The position numbers and the translations under genes were made by a program. A stretch of 64,000 nt of DNA from Auricularia sp. M13 (Eukaryota > Basidiomycota > Agaricomycetes > Auriculariales > Auriculariaceae). Below are positions 22,199 to 32,524 of the stretch, one piece after another; position 1 is the stretch's first letter; each line of letters opens with the position of its first letter. The notes beneath the pieces are model-generated. The model saw nothing but the letters and a program-made list of their open reading frames with translations. It was not told the DNA's origin and did not search any database. The stretch spans positions 2,414,832 through 2,478,831 of the forward strand of contig CM073200.1 of the NCBI GenBank assembly GCA_037042915.1, given 5' to 3'.

Positions 22199-24309
22199 AT
22201 GTTTTCAGGATTCGACAGGCCCGCTCCGCGCCCTTTACCATACGGCGGCAGGCCAAAGTATGTGAAACTTGCGCCAGGCGACAAGGGCTATTACCTAGAC
22301 CCGGTTTTCTTCGAAGGTGCGATGTATCCGCGCCACAGGCTTCCTGTCAGTTATCGCTGACCCCAGTTCACGCCTAAAGACCCTCGCACGTTCCAAGGAA
22401 AGCCAGGACCAAAAGGGCACATTGTTCAATGGGGGCTTACACCCGTGAGTCTCTCGAACGCGTGTTCGTGGGATGTCGACACATTTTATCCCAGGTAGAC
22501 AACGAAAACCAGCCAGGTACGCGCCGTCACGACTCTCTAGAGGAACAAAAAATATATCTATCTTCCAGATGTGGATATCATGACATTGATGACGCGAAAG
22601 GTTCGCAGTCTGCAAGCATGTGGCGTCTAACTGGACGTCCGTTAGAGCATCTCGCAATTCGAGTACATGAGAAGCGGGGGAGTCAATCTTCCAACTCCAG
22701 AGGTGCAATTTGTGGATGTTCTCAAGGAACGGAAAGTGAGTTTCAGCATTCATTATAATGAAAATTTCCTCATTGCGATCCCAAGATGAAAAAGCTCGAT
22801 GCGCTCGACCTTCACGAGCGGGACAAACACGACGTGGTCCTGCGCGTCACACTACTGTCTGTTTCTTTATTGTCTGGTCAATATGCATCCTGATTTATAG
22901 CAGCAATGTCACCAAGAACTGCGAATATCGCATATGGCGGCGGTTCCGAGTTTCCGCGGGCATCAAGCTCAGCGTATTCCAAGACAAAGTTCTCACCCCG
23001 ATCATGGGCTGGTAAGATAGCAATCCTTTCATTCTCATTTTATTAAACAGCCCATAGGACGCGAAATTTGCATGCGTACGTGTTCACGGACTACAAGGAC
23101 GGGGCGCTGTTTGGACCGGAGGTGAAGACCTGCCGCAGCTTTAATCGGTCGGTTTTGCTGACCAGTACTTATTCGCCAACCCCAGGGAATGTCATCCGTA
23201 GATCACTTGACGTGGCTCTCGGCCGTGCGCTCAGCTATCTTGTGCTAGAGCGGTGGCTCATATGGCAATTCTCAGATTGGCCACGGCTATATAAGCGACG
23301 ATAGGTATGCATTTGCAGCCGTATGGTCTTGATTTCGCTGACTCTCATCGTGAGATATACCTTAGCCCATATGTTCGAAAAGGAGCGCGACGTATTTGGT
23401 TACCTGTATGATTTCGGAGACAAGTGGTTCCACGAAATCGAGGTGCGCCCTTGCAACTAGCGCTGGCAAGATATTGCCTCTTATGTTCATTAGGTAGAGA
23501 AAATCATTCCCCTCGAAGACTCGACGGGTCGCGTCGAGATCCTCGAGGGAAAGGGCATGTGCCCCGGCGGTACGTGTGCACGACGATTCCCTGGTCGCCG
23601 ACGTTTGGCCGTTGACAATCCGTCAAGAAAACATGAAAGGCAGTTGGTGCTACCAGGACTTCATGGAAGCATACGACAAGGCGGGCACAGCGGTCAGGTT
23701 CGGAGATCTTACCCGCCCTTTCTTGCGTCGTCTCATCCCCCAAAACACCAGATTCCAGAAGAGTCTAGAAATCCTGAATCAAGCGAACTATCACGACTTC
23801 GGGAAACCGCTCGCGAAGTTCAATCCAGATGTATTCGACATGGAATATGCGACGCGCTGCCTCAAGGAGGCCCTGGCAAGTCACAACTCTGTCCGTCAGG
23901 GCGCCAAAGGTTTCAAAATGCCAATCTCGGGCACGCCGGATGAAATCGACGATATGGACAGCATCCGCCTGAAGAAAGGGCAGAGTTTCAAGCGCACGAG
24001 TTCGGACACCTACGGCTACTGGCAGGAAGCCCAAACAAGCAAGAAGGACAAGAAACGGCAGACTATCTGTGCCGAGTGCGGCAAGCCAGGCGACGATTTG
24101 AAGGCGTGCGGTGCTTGTCGTCAGATCTGGTCAGCTCGCGAACGTGCGATGCCCTGCTGCGGATCGGCTGACAAAGTTTCAGGTATTGCTCGGTCGATCA
24201 CCAGAGAGTCAGTCCTATCGCTCGTATTCATCCAAAGCTGACGTGTACGCAGGCCCACTGGAAGGAAATGCACAAACGACAGTGTAGCAAGCAGTTCTCT
24301 GCGAAATGA
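22199..24309 (+). CDS. pRiA4b ORF-3-like domain protein with C-terminal MYND finger
   Basis: A gene of at least thirteen exons. N-terminal exons (22199-22316, ~22380-22444, 22495-22516, 22569-22600, 22646-22735, 22786-22856, 22901-23011, 23058-23121) lead into a pRiA4b-ORF3/MM3350-like fold: YRIWRRFRVSAGIKLSVFQD and MGWTRNLHAYVF. The later part reads VFGYLYDFGDKWFHEIEVEK and GKGMCPG. Exon limits between 23122 and about 23365 are unresolved. Exon 23628-24129 carries CAECGKPGDD and CGACRQI. Exons 24183-24207 and 24253-24309 finish a MYND zinc finger (YCSVDHQRAHWKEMHKRQC). The sixth ligand, usually Cys in MYND, is His here (VDHQ). MYND fingers mediate protein contacts; the pRiA4b-like domain has no settled biochemical role. 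Probably a cytoplasmic or nuclear adaptor. Confidence 0.75.
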
Positions 24310-24938
24310 GTCATATTGCACCCTGACACCCGCTATATCTCCAGGCCGTCTTGCACATGTACGTAGCAGCCTATCTACCTCACTGTCGCGCTCGCTGTGC
24401 CGCAGTCATTTGTTTCATATGTTAGTACGCTCCATGGAGTCGTCTGCACCGCATAATACCACGATTAGGTTAATCTACATCGTAACGGCCCTGCTCCGCG
24501 AAGGTCTGCCGTTCATGCCTACAAGTGGCTTGCGCTCCCAATGTCCTTTCCAACAACACCGTGCTGGCGTTGTAATTTTCAATTGGGGACTCCTCATATT
24601 TCGAAAACTGCAGGAAGCCTCGTCCTTCAAGCTTTTCGTGCCAGTCCAATCGATACAAATCTCGGGACTTCATGGCTATGTATTCCAGGTACGAGTCTAT
24701 TTATGGCTGCTGACGAACGAGTCTCAAGCTGTGAATTGTTGGTGCGATTCCGAGCGAAAACTGTTGTTTGCTCGACTCTGGGTCAGCTCGAATTCCAGGC
24801 ACCACCATGTCTAACAGGAAGCAATGCGACTGCGGAAACCAACATTGTCATGCTCCTCCTCTCAACATTGCAGCCATGACGGCTATAAAGGCCCAGGACG
24901 TGCTTCATTTTACCACGCGAAGTTCTCACAGCCAAAGG
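24310..24938. other. upstream region of the peroxygenase gene
   Basis: No supported gene. The last 300 bp should contain the peroxygenase promoter and leader; CTATAAAGG at about 24881-24889 is a TATA candidate about 50 bp before the ATG. Confidence 0.45.
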
Positions 24939-26539
24939 ATGCCGCAATTTCTCAAGTTCTCAGTCGTACTGTCGTCGCTCGTCTCTGTCATCTACGCGGG
25001 AAGTATCTTGCCCTTTGCGTCGCTCGCTGGTCGTACAGAGGCGGAGATCGAGCAATTTGTTCGTTCCAATCACGTCTCCGGCGCCAAACCTGCTCCAGGG
25101 CCCATTGCAAACACGTCCTCGATGCTCGTCAATGATATAGACCATCCCTGGCTTCCCCTTCGTCCGGGACAAATTCGCGGTACGTTTATACATTCCTCGA
25201 TCTTGGTAGCATCCCAATCGAATGCTTCCTAGGAGTCTGTCCAGGCTTGAATACTCTAGCCTCTCATGGCGTAAGTAGCAACCAGATAGCCGATGCGATA
25301 TTCACCTTCCTCTCAGTGGCTACCAAGATCTGGCGTGGCAACGCCAGGGCAGATTGTGACTGCGGTGCAAGAGGGTCCGTTACAATGCCGTCCCCGGGCC
25401 AGACTCGAGTCGTCTAACTCGCACCAGGATTTAACATGGGATGGGATCTTGCGATCCTTGTAACCTACGCGTCAGTCAATGTCTCCGCCTGTTAAGTCTT
25501 TTAGGAGTCTGAAGTCTAGGGCAGCGCGATGCTTGTCGACGGCAACCCTCTGACCGATCTCCTGAGCATCGGTAGCAAGACATTTTTGACTGGTCCTGCC
25601 CCTCCCGAACCGGCCATTGTTGGAGGACTGAACACTCATTCTGTTTTCGAGGGTGGAGCTCATTCTCTTTTTTCAAAATTTTTGCGTCCTCATTGACGCC
25701 CCGATAGGAGACGCCAGCCTGACAAGGGGCGATGCATTCTTTGGCGACAATCACAGCTTCAACGACACACTCTTTCAGCAGGTTTGGTAACTGGTCCATT
25801 TATATTTCCGTGCTCACCTTCCTCTGCAGTTGATCGATGCTAGCAATACGTTTGGGGGAGGGAAATTCAACGCCTCGGCCGCGGCAGAGGTTCGATTCAA
25901 TCGCATCCAGCAGGTACTGTCGTCGCTGCCCTCAAATACCCTGCGTCATGAAAAATAATGACCACATGCGTTAGAGTATTGACACGAATCCCGAATTCTT
26001 CTTTAGCCTCCCCCGCTACGCGACTGCCTTTGCGGAAGCGATTTTTCCCATTGCATTCTTTGTGGACGGCCGGCTCACCGGAGAGGCTGCATTTGAGCTT
26101 GACCTCACCGCCGCGCGCGGATTCTTCCAGGATAGTCGGATGCCGAAGAACTTTCATCGGCGCGAGGGAGCTTTCGGTCTGGACGCCGCAGGAGCGGGAC
26201 TCGGCTTTCTTTTCAATGCTCACTTTGTGCCTCCCGGATTCAACAAAGGGGTCGGAAACTACGTTGTCGACGAGGAGATTCTGGACATAGTGCAGAATGG
26301 CGACTTGGTAAGTGACTCATTGCTATATATTGCTGTCGCGGGAGCTGAATAGCTTTGCACCCCAGGTGTGCGCATTATACAACTTCTTCGTGAACAAGAC
26401 CATTGAGTTGTATCCGACGCCAAAGACCAAGGGGGTGCTGCGGAAATCGTTGGCGCAGAACTTAGCCAACTTCTTTCTTGCCGTCACCGAAGTCTCATCC
26501 TGCCCCGAGCAATTCCCCTATGGTCAATCCACTGATTAA
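24939..26539 (+). CDS. heme-thiolate peroxygenase, long UPO type
   Basis: Nine exons encode 393 residues: 24939-25179, 25233-25270, 25317-25374, 25428-25474, 25520-25652, 25708-25781, 25830-25913, 25975-26307 and 26366-26539. It is related to Agrocybe aegerita peroxygenase, which uses H2O2 to insert oxygen into C-H bonds. The heme-ligand cysteine sits in GVCPGLNTLASHG. Downstream are WLPRSGVATPGQIV, the EGD metal site (FEGDASLTRGDAFFGDN), and the catalytic pair R-x6-E in RYATAFAEAIFP. The proximal motif is VCP rather than the usual PCP. An N-terminal signal peptide (FLKFSVVLSSLVSVIYAGSI) shows secretion. N-glycosylation sequons are present (e.g. NHSF, NKTI). The C-terminus VSSCPEQFPYGQ retains the cysteine that in long UPOs pairs in a disulfide. 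It neighbours three membrane cyclase genes. Confidence 0.93.
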
Positions 26540-26953
26540 TTTCATGTTACGTGTTGTAGTTTCTTCTTCTCATTGACACGATCGTATATAACAGATGTAA
26601 TTCAGCAGGTGGTGTAAAATTACCTTTTTTTCAATTTCCTTGACATCTGAGCTGAGAATTCAGATTTTTGTGACACTTGAACGATGTAAGCCGCGCTATT
26701 ATACATGTGTGCCATGGATAGTTTCTTGATTTTACGGGCATTTGTTCTGAGCTGTCTGAGTCCGAAATAGTGGTTCGACGCGGATCATCGTGCCATGATC
26801 GTCGGCGGTCTTTTTGGGTTTTGCCTCAGCGCGTCGACGACACGTAGACTGCAACATACTCCTTCAGCGGTAGATTCAACTGGAATCTTCTAGTGTCTGC
26901 TCCTCGTCTACATACGAAACCGCGACGCCTCTCCGTGCATTTCGCCGCGCAGA
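26540..26953. other. intergenic spacer
   Basis: About 410 bp between the peroxygenase stop and the first membrane cyclase ATG, A/T-rich in its first half. No gene is seen. Confidence 0.5.
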
Positions 26954-27727
26954 ATGGGCTCAGCAGACGTTCCCCCGCCGCACGTTCCCGCGCACGTCGT
27001 ACCAGTCTCCAATATCCTGCTACAAGCCGGCGGAGCTTTATGGACCCTCTGCTATATCTTGCTCATACGCGCTTCCAATCGCACCAAGTCCTACGGAATG
27101 CCGCTCTTTGCGCTCGCTCTCAACTTCGGCTGGGAAGTTGTCTACGGTCTTTTCATTGCGGAAGAACCTCTCGAGCGCACCGGCTTCCAAGTCTGGCTAT
27201 TGGTCGACGCCGGCCTCGTTTATGGGCTGTTGAAATACGGTCGCGCAGAATGGTCGCATGCGCCCATCGTTAGCCGCAACCTCGGCCTGATCTTCACTGT
27301 ACTTTGCCTGGGCAGCGTACTCGGCCATTGGACCTTTGCGCGCTGGGCCTTCGATAGCGGCCTTGGGATGCATCGAGGCAAGACATACGCTGGCCAACCA
27401 AGCGCCGACACGACCGAAATGGGATTCTGGAGCGCGGCGTTGTGCCAGGTCTATCTCTCCGGCGCAAGCGTGGCGCAGCTGCTCGTCCGCGGTCACACGC
27501 GTGGAGTGAGCTGGGGCGTATGGGCGACGCGAACGCTGGGCTCGATTCTTGGATTCAACGTTTACTACGGCTTTCGGTGGTGGTACTGGCCCGAGGGACA
27601 CGATTACGTTGTGACGCCTTTCGGGCTCTTCCTCGCGGGCGCGGGTCTGTTTGCGGATCTCATATATCCAATCGTCTTTTATAGTGTCAAGGCACAAGAA
27701 CCTGCAGTTCGGCAACGCAAGGAATAG
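26954..27727 (+). CDS. PaxB/Pyr4-type membrane terpene cyclase-like protein, copy 1
   Basis: An intronless 257-residue integral-membrane protein with about seven helices, in the family of PaxB, AtmB, Pyr4 and AusL that cyclise epoxidised prenyl chains in indole-diterpene and meroterpenoid pathways. It starts MGSADVPPPHVPAHVVPVSN and keeps the acidic residues thought to protonate the epoxide: Glu in NFGWEVVYG, and Asp in FRWWYWPEGHDYV. Between these lies the family stretch GHWTFARWAFDSGLG-RGKTYAG. Unlike copies 2 and 3 it has no intron after DTTEMG and lacks their C-terminal LPDGRKV tail. Substrate cannot be read from sequence; many basidiomycete members are uncharacterised. It lies head-on to copies 2 and 3 in the same 8-kb region. 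Confidence 0.85.
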   Translation: MGSADVPPPHVPAHVVPVSNILLQAGGALWTLCYILLIRASNRTKSYGMPLFALALNFGWEVVYGLFIAEEPLERTGFQVWLLVDAGLVYGLLKYGRAEWSHAPIVSRNLGLIFTVLCLGSVLGHWTFARWAFDSGLGMHRGKTYAGQPSADTTEMGFWSAALCQVYLSGASVAQLLVRGHTRGVSWGVWATRTLGSILGFNVYYGFRWWYWPEGHDYVVTPFGLFLAGAGLFADLIYPIVFYSVKAQEPAVRQRKE

Positions 27728-28163
27728 ATCGTATTGGTGCGATTTCGGCACGGCGTCGTGTGGAACGCACAGCGCAGGCATTGCTTAGTGCTGTTATTCA
27801 GCAAAACTGCGCTGTTTGGGACTGCGCGCGGACATCGAGGAGCCTTTCAGCCTCTTCATCTTTGCAGATGATGCATCTGGGGTGATATTATCTGAGGACC
27901 AGTAGGCTGGTGCCCGCGCGACTGCGAGAAGCAACAGGGCGCCAGACGACAGCCAATGCTGCAGGTCTGCGTCAATGACTGCCTTTAGCCGATACTGATT
28001 GTTAATGCAGGCAACAGAGCTCTATTGTGGCGCAGAGATGAAGGAGAAGTACAGGCACGCCGGGGAGCTACGGTTCACAAGTCATTCGTCGACGGCACTC
28101 GAGCGGCGCTACACAGGGCCATTCAGGATGCCCGGTGCGGTGACTAGAGTTGAGCGACAGACC
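27728..28163. other. convergent spacer
   Basis: About 435 bp between the stops of the first cyclase copy and the small minus-strand beta-rich gene; no gene is seen. Confidence 0.5.
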
Positions 28164-28475
28164 TTAGTTCTCGGTCCAGACGCCGGTGCCAGCGATCGTG
28201 TTGGCGGGCGAAATGGGCATGTTGAGCGGGCCCTCGATGACGGGGCCGTTGGCGAGGGTGATCTTGACGGTGGACGTGCCGACGTGGCCGCTGAACTCGC
28301 GAGTCGAAGTGAGCTCGTTGGTGTTGTTGTATGTGAGAGTCGCGTTGAAGCTCTCGAACGACTGCACCGACGGGCTGAAGTTACCGGGGAAGTTGTAGTT
28401 GATCTCGTCGATGACGAACACCGCGATGAACTTGGTGCCCGAAACGCTCTTGACGAAGCCAGTGACGGAAGGCAT
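28164..28475 (-). CDS. 103-residue beta-rich protein, unknown family
   Basis: A short protein starting MPSVTGFVKSVSGTKFIAVF and ending ISPANTIAGTGVWTEN. It has no signal peptide and alternates hydrophobic and polar residues as beta strands do. Its final ~88 residues align with the C-terminal half of the protein at 29556-30602: FIxxF, SPxxxS, LTxxRxFxGxVG, NGxxIxGxL and GTGxW are shared. The ATG follows directly on an acceptor CCCACAG. A donor GTGAGC lies about 70 bp upstream, so a 5'UTR intron ends exactly at the start codon. A TATAAAA (28607-28613) upstream supports strong transcription. Function is unknown. Confidence 0.75.
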   Translation of the reverse strand: MPSVTGFVKSVSGTKFIAVFVIDEINYNFPGNFSPSVQSFESFNATLTYNNTNELTSTREFSGHVGTSTVKITLANGPVIEGPLNMPISPANTIAGTGVWTEN

Positions 28476-28545
28476 CTGTGGGTGGTGTAAGCGGCGTCCT
28501 AGTACTGTAGCCACTGAGAAAGCGGCTCACGATGAGATGTAGTTG
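28476..28545 (-). other. probable 5'UTR intron abutting the ATG
   Basis: Read on the minus strand, CTCATC|GTGAGC begins the intron and ACCACCCACAG|ATG ends it. No in-frame ATG precedes it within the short leader, so the first exon would be entirely non-coding. Confidence 0.55.
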
Positions 28546-28606
28546 CTGTGAGCTGGTAGAGGACTGAGGAAGTCTGCTGGACGAAAACGCTGCGTTTTGC
28601 TGGGTA

Positions 28607-28613
28607 TTTTATA
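28607..28613 (-). promoter_or_regulatory. TATA box of the 103-residue protein gene
   Basis: TATAAAA on the minus strand in the context CAAGGTATAAAATACCC, about 60 bp before the putative 5'UTR donor. The same CAAGGTATAAAA core precedes the secreted six-cysteine gene at 55.5 kb. Confidence 0.65.
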
Positions 28614-29555
28614 CCTTGAGGTTGAGAAGGGGCTTGGAACCGAGCCCATATCCTCAGTTCATGGGCGCGCCCCTCGTCATCATGATGAGACACCGTGTCG
28701 AGCTTCTAGTGTGCGCGCATACGCCGGAGGAGCTAGACTGCCTGACCCTAGTCTTGCACTCCTGTGTAACCTCGCGACACTGTCGGCTGGGGACGTATCA
28801 AGGTCGGCCTCCGAACACGTTCCCGCAGTCTCATAGCTGTCAAACGTGAGACAAACTGCAGCTCCATCCCAAAAGAAGGAACGTTATCTGCACTTCTAGA
28901 CGATGACCGGCTCGGAGAAATACGCTTCCGAATGCAATCTCTGAACTATCTCGCTTTTGGACGAGAATAACAACTACTAACACGGCTTTTTCTTCGAGAC
29001 TCATGACCGTCGGGACAAAGAGTCGGGACAAGGACGTCTAAAACGGCAGGGAGACTGGGTGGACCGGGCGACAGAGGTTCCGACGCTCAATGTACGCTAG
29101 GCGCTATCCGAACTGCCAAGAAAGGTGCCCGGAGTCCTGGACGATGTAGTCACTCTGCAAAATATACAGTACTGCGGCGGCGGCGGCATTGATATATGTC
29201 TAAGTGAGAGCAAGTGTTCACGGCAATGGTTTTCTGACCGAGCAAGAGATATCTCTTCGGTATTCTCACCTGCCTCGTGCACTCGGAGTCCAGGCGAGAC
29301 CCGAGATTGTTTAATAGCGCTAACGATACCGACAATGTAAGTCTCGTCAGCAGATTTGTCGACACATTGTTTGGACCGCGGAGCGGTCAGAATGCGGGGG
29401 AATGCCACCTAATTTGAAGTCTGAACCAGATTCGTCATACCGTCACAGACCGGCAAGGACGAGGGGGTGGAAAGCTCTCATCAACTTGGTCCTCTCACGT
29501 CACACCCCCCTCTACTCTCTCGCACTGCGCAAGCCTTCGTCTTCGAACATCGAAC
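28614..29555. other. divergent promoter region
   Basis: About 940 bp between two genes that share a domain and are transcribed away from each other. It is likely a bidirectional regulatory region. No reading frame is supported. Confidence 0.45.
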
Positions 29556-30602
29556 ATGACCGCGATCAAGATCACCACGCAAGTTCTCGATGCAGCTATG
29601 CTCATGGCTAAAGCCAGCGAGGTCAGGTCTTGATCGATAATTGAGTGGAAAGTCCGAGCTGACGCAGACCAGGTTGCCTCTCAGCCAAATCCCGAGCCGT
29701 CAGCAGGGCTGACTGAGCGGCCGCACTGGATGCAGGTTGTGGTGAAGAACCAGACGCAGTTCAACATCTCGCCCCTCAACCCGCCGTATTTGGAATCTGG
29801 CAAGTACTGGAGCCTGCCACAAGAGCAGAAGCCGTTCTCGCAAGCTGCCTTTGCCGTGTCCAATCGGGACTGGGACCCGCGCGGCGCGACTGGGGGGACA
29901 GCATTCAGACTTCACCTCGACTATGATACGGTCTACGACTTTGCAGTTGTTCGCATCGTCTCTCCTGCTCTCACCGCGTGCTGATGAGAGTAATCCAGGG
30001 TTGGACCGACCCCATCCTCGGTGCATACAAGTCGTCCATAGTTGCCTCCTCCTCGGCCGAGGACGGATACAACGCAGCAAGCCCAGAGGGCAACTCGCTC
30101 ACGTCGGACAACATCTATCAAGGCACAGATTCTCGCGGGAACCTTGTCCGTTTCCGGCTGCACTTTTCAGCCATAACAGCAGACCATCTGGCTCTGATCG
30201 TCGTCGACCAAGTTCGTCTCCCAGAATCACCGGTGCGTCTCATCCTCCACTCTGGGCTGATGGCTCACTTGTACACAATGCGGACAGATCTCCTTTGCGT
30301 ACGGGAAGATGGAGAGCAAGGCCGCCTCGTCGTTCATCGGGACGTTCGAAGTAGAGGGGATCCCATTCCACTTCACTGGCAAATACTCTCCGAACCTCGA
30401 GAGCTGGACGGCGGAGAACGTACGGCTCGAATATCCAAGCGTCCAAGCTTTGACTGCAGCGAGAAACTTCTATGGCAAGGTAGGAGTGGCCGCCGGTGTC
30501 GATTTGATTGTCGACAACGGTGTCGCAATCCGAGGCCAACTTGCGCACACTATTTCTGCGGCCGCGACTGTCAGCGGCACTGGCACGTGGCTCGCCGACT
30601 GA
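29556..30602 (+). CDS. two-domain beta-rich protein, unknown family
   Basis: Exons are 29556-29621, 29673-29948 (or -29945), 29999-30232 and 30288-30602, encoding about 296 residues. A short helical start (MTAIKITTQVLDAAMLMAKA) is followed by a first domain: HWMQVVVKNQTQFNISPLN, LESGKYWSLPQEQKPFSQ, then TAFRLHLDYDTVYDFAVGWT. The second domain (from FIGTFEVEGIPFHFTG to GTGTWLAD) aligns with the whole 103-residue protein encoded at 28164-28475. There is no secretion signal or membrane helix. The exons join in consistent phase, and aligned residues continue across them. I do not recognise either domain, and the first looks like a beta-sandwich by pattern only. Located between membrane-cyclase genes; relation to their pathway is unknown. 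Confidence 0.7.
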
Positions 30603-30760
30603 TCGTCGACTATGTAGACTACGTTGTATGCTATGCAAAGCCTGTCCATCTCTCTGAAAGCTTGGTGCAGTCGATGATCCCGGCTCAAGTTAGTTGTCTC
30701 ATTGACGAGCTTTGTTGCTGCAGAAGCGACCATAGAGTACATTAACGTTTCGCAGTATAT

Positions 30761-31659
30761 TTACTTCTCCAAGTTTAGTCTCATTGATCCTTCATCTGCG
30801 CTCCCCGGTGCTGCATGTAGACCAACCTTGCGGCCGTCTGGCAACGTTATTTCCGTGCGTCGGACGCTCGAAAGGATAAAGGGAAACGCGCAATCTGAGA
30901 GGAACGCGGTTGCCCAAAGGACCATGGCGAATGGCGATGTGACGTAGTCGTGTGCCTCGGGCCAAAATAGCCAGCGCCAGACGAAGTAGGCATCATATCC
31001 GACCACCGTCCCTATAGCGCGTAACGCCCATAGCCGGTACCCCACGCCGCCCGAATGGCCTCTGACGGCCAGTTGGCAGAGACTCAGCACGGAGCAGATC
31101 GCCCCTGTGACGCCCACGCTCCAAAAGGCTGGCAATCCGTGTGAGTTATTAGGCAAGCGACGTTGCATCACGAGTGAACGGGTGCCTTACCAAGCTCTGT
31201 GATGTCGGCGCCTGTACTGAAGAAGGTCTTCCCGCGGTGGGCGCCGATCCCGCTATCGACCCACCAGCGGATGAAGGCACCGTGGCCGAGAGCGCACCCA
31301 GCGCAGATGACAGTGAATATCGTGCCAAGGTGGCGCTGGACCATTGGGGCGTGCGCCCACTCGTACTTGCGGCCGTGGACGAGGAGCACATAGATAAGAG
31401 GACAGTCGACCAGCACCCAAAGCGCAAAGCCCGCCCGCTCCATGGGGTGTGTCGCGACAAACACATAGATGCATTCCCACGTAAGGTTCAGCGCCAGCGC
31501 GAACATCGGCATGCCATATGTCTGATCCTTGTTCGACGCACGAACGGTGAGGATATAGTAGACTGTCCAGAGCGCCCCGCCAAACTGAAGCATCGCATTT
31601 GAGACGGGCACGACGTGCGAGGGCACATGCGCTGGTGGAACATCGGCGCAACCAATCAT
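30761..31659 (-). CDS. PaxB/Pyr4-type membrane terpene cyclase-like protein, copy 2
   Basis: Two exons on the minus strand (31191-31659, then 30761-31128; phase-1 intron) encode 278 residues. It begins MIGCADVPPAHVPSHVVPVS and holds the family landmarks: acidic Glu in LNLTWECIY, WAHAPMVQRHLG, the IRWWVDSGIGAHRGKTF segment, and the second acidic site in WRWLFWPEAHDYV. The intron falls just before AFWSVGV, at the same point as in copy 3. The C-terminus RRTEITLPDGRKVG is shared in part with copy 3 (RRTERMLPDGRKVS) but not copy 1. Copies 2 and 3 are thus closer to each other in structure. Expected in ER membranes; substrate unknown. Confidence 0.85.
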
Positions 31660-32524
31660 GAGTACAGTCAGAAAGGGATGGAAAGGCCAAGTCTTTCTGG
31701 TGCCCGCTTAAGTATGCGGCTGAACGACCAAAATCGGCGGACCGCGGCAAAGTCTTCAGAATCCAAGGGTCGAATAGAATACGGACAGCGGTTTTCAGCC
31801 AGAGGCGGCCGGCCGCCTATCAGCTATTAGTAAGGCCCGACAGCACAGCAGGTCCAGCACCATCAGAAAGACTCAAGAGACAATAGTAGCCGCGTGGATC
31901 ACGGGTGAGCGCTCGGCGTTGTGCGTGTAGCGCCTGCGAAACCCAAGGCCTTTCGTAGGACGGGCGACATAGCTGCGTGCATGACCGAGCAAAGAGACGA
32001 GCCTAGCACAAACGTCTGCGCGACGAAGGCGCGAACAAGACCAGATGAAAGTCGCTGGTCAAGAGACGCAGTTAGCCGAGCTTCACGCTCGACGTGCTTG
32101 ACAGCCCGACAATTCAACACAAGAAGATTCGCTTCATTTTATTTACCAGGACGTTGCGTTGCAAGCAAGTTGTGTCAGCGATTACGAGGACAGAGCCAGT
32201 GTCAATATGAATGCTCAAAAGCGGCGGAAATTCAGAGTCTCTGGGCCTGTGGACGAAATAGGACGAGTGATGCACTCTCCGTCCTGTTTTAAGAAAGAGA
32301 TTCAGAGATATGCGAATCATGTGGATCCTGGAACAGATCTTGAGCTGTCGAATGCTGTGCAAGTATTTCAAGTTCGGAAGTATCCCGGCTTTGCAATTGC
32401 TCTCTCTCTCTCTCTTCCACCTTTTTACTTACCTTCTGCTCGTTGTGGTTTCAGCTTTCCTTGCCACATCTTGCGACTGCCAACTGCTTGAGCCTCTTTT
32501 TCTATCTATTATTCGCCGTTCGCC
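31660..32524. other. divergent promoter region
   Basis: Spacer between cyclase copy 2 (minus) and the spherulin-4 gene (plus). A CT-repeat tract (about 32399-32417) and a pyrimidine-rich leader precede the ATG at 32525. No gene is supported. Confidence 0.5.

Noticed and set aside
22346-22366. A 21-bp intron (GTCAGT...CTGACCCCAG) in the MYND gene
   Set aside because: It keeps frame and has a branch-like CTGAC, but a 63-bp intron (22317-22379) with the right phase explains the same exons and is of normal size.
22901-23570. pRiA4b-ORF3-like domain as sign of a recent mobile-element gene or bacterial transfer
   Set aside because: The gene has many normal fungal introns and a fused MYND finger, and such fusions are known in basidiomycetes.
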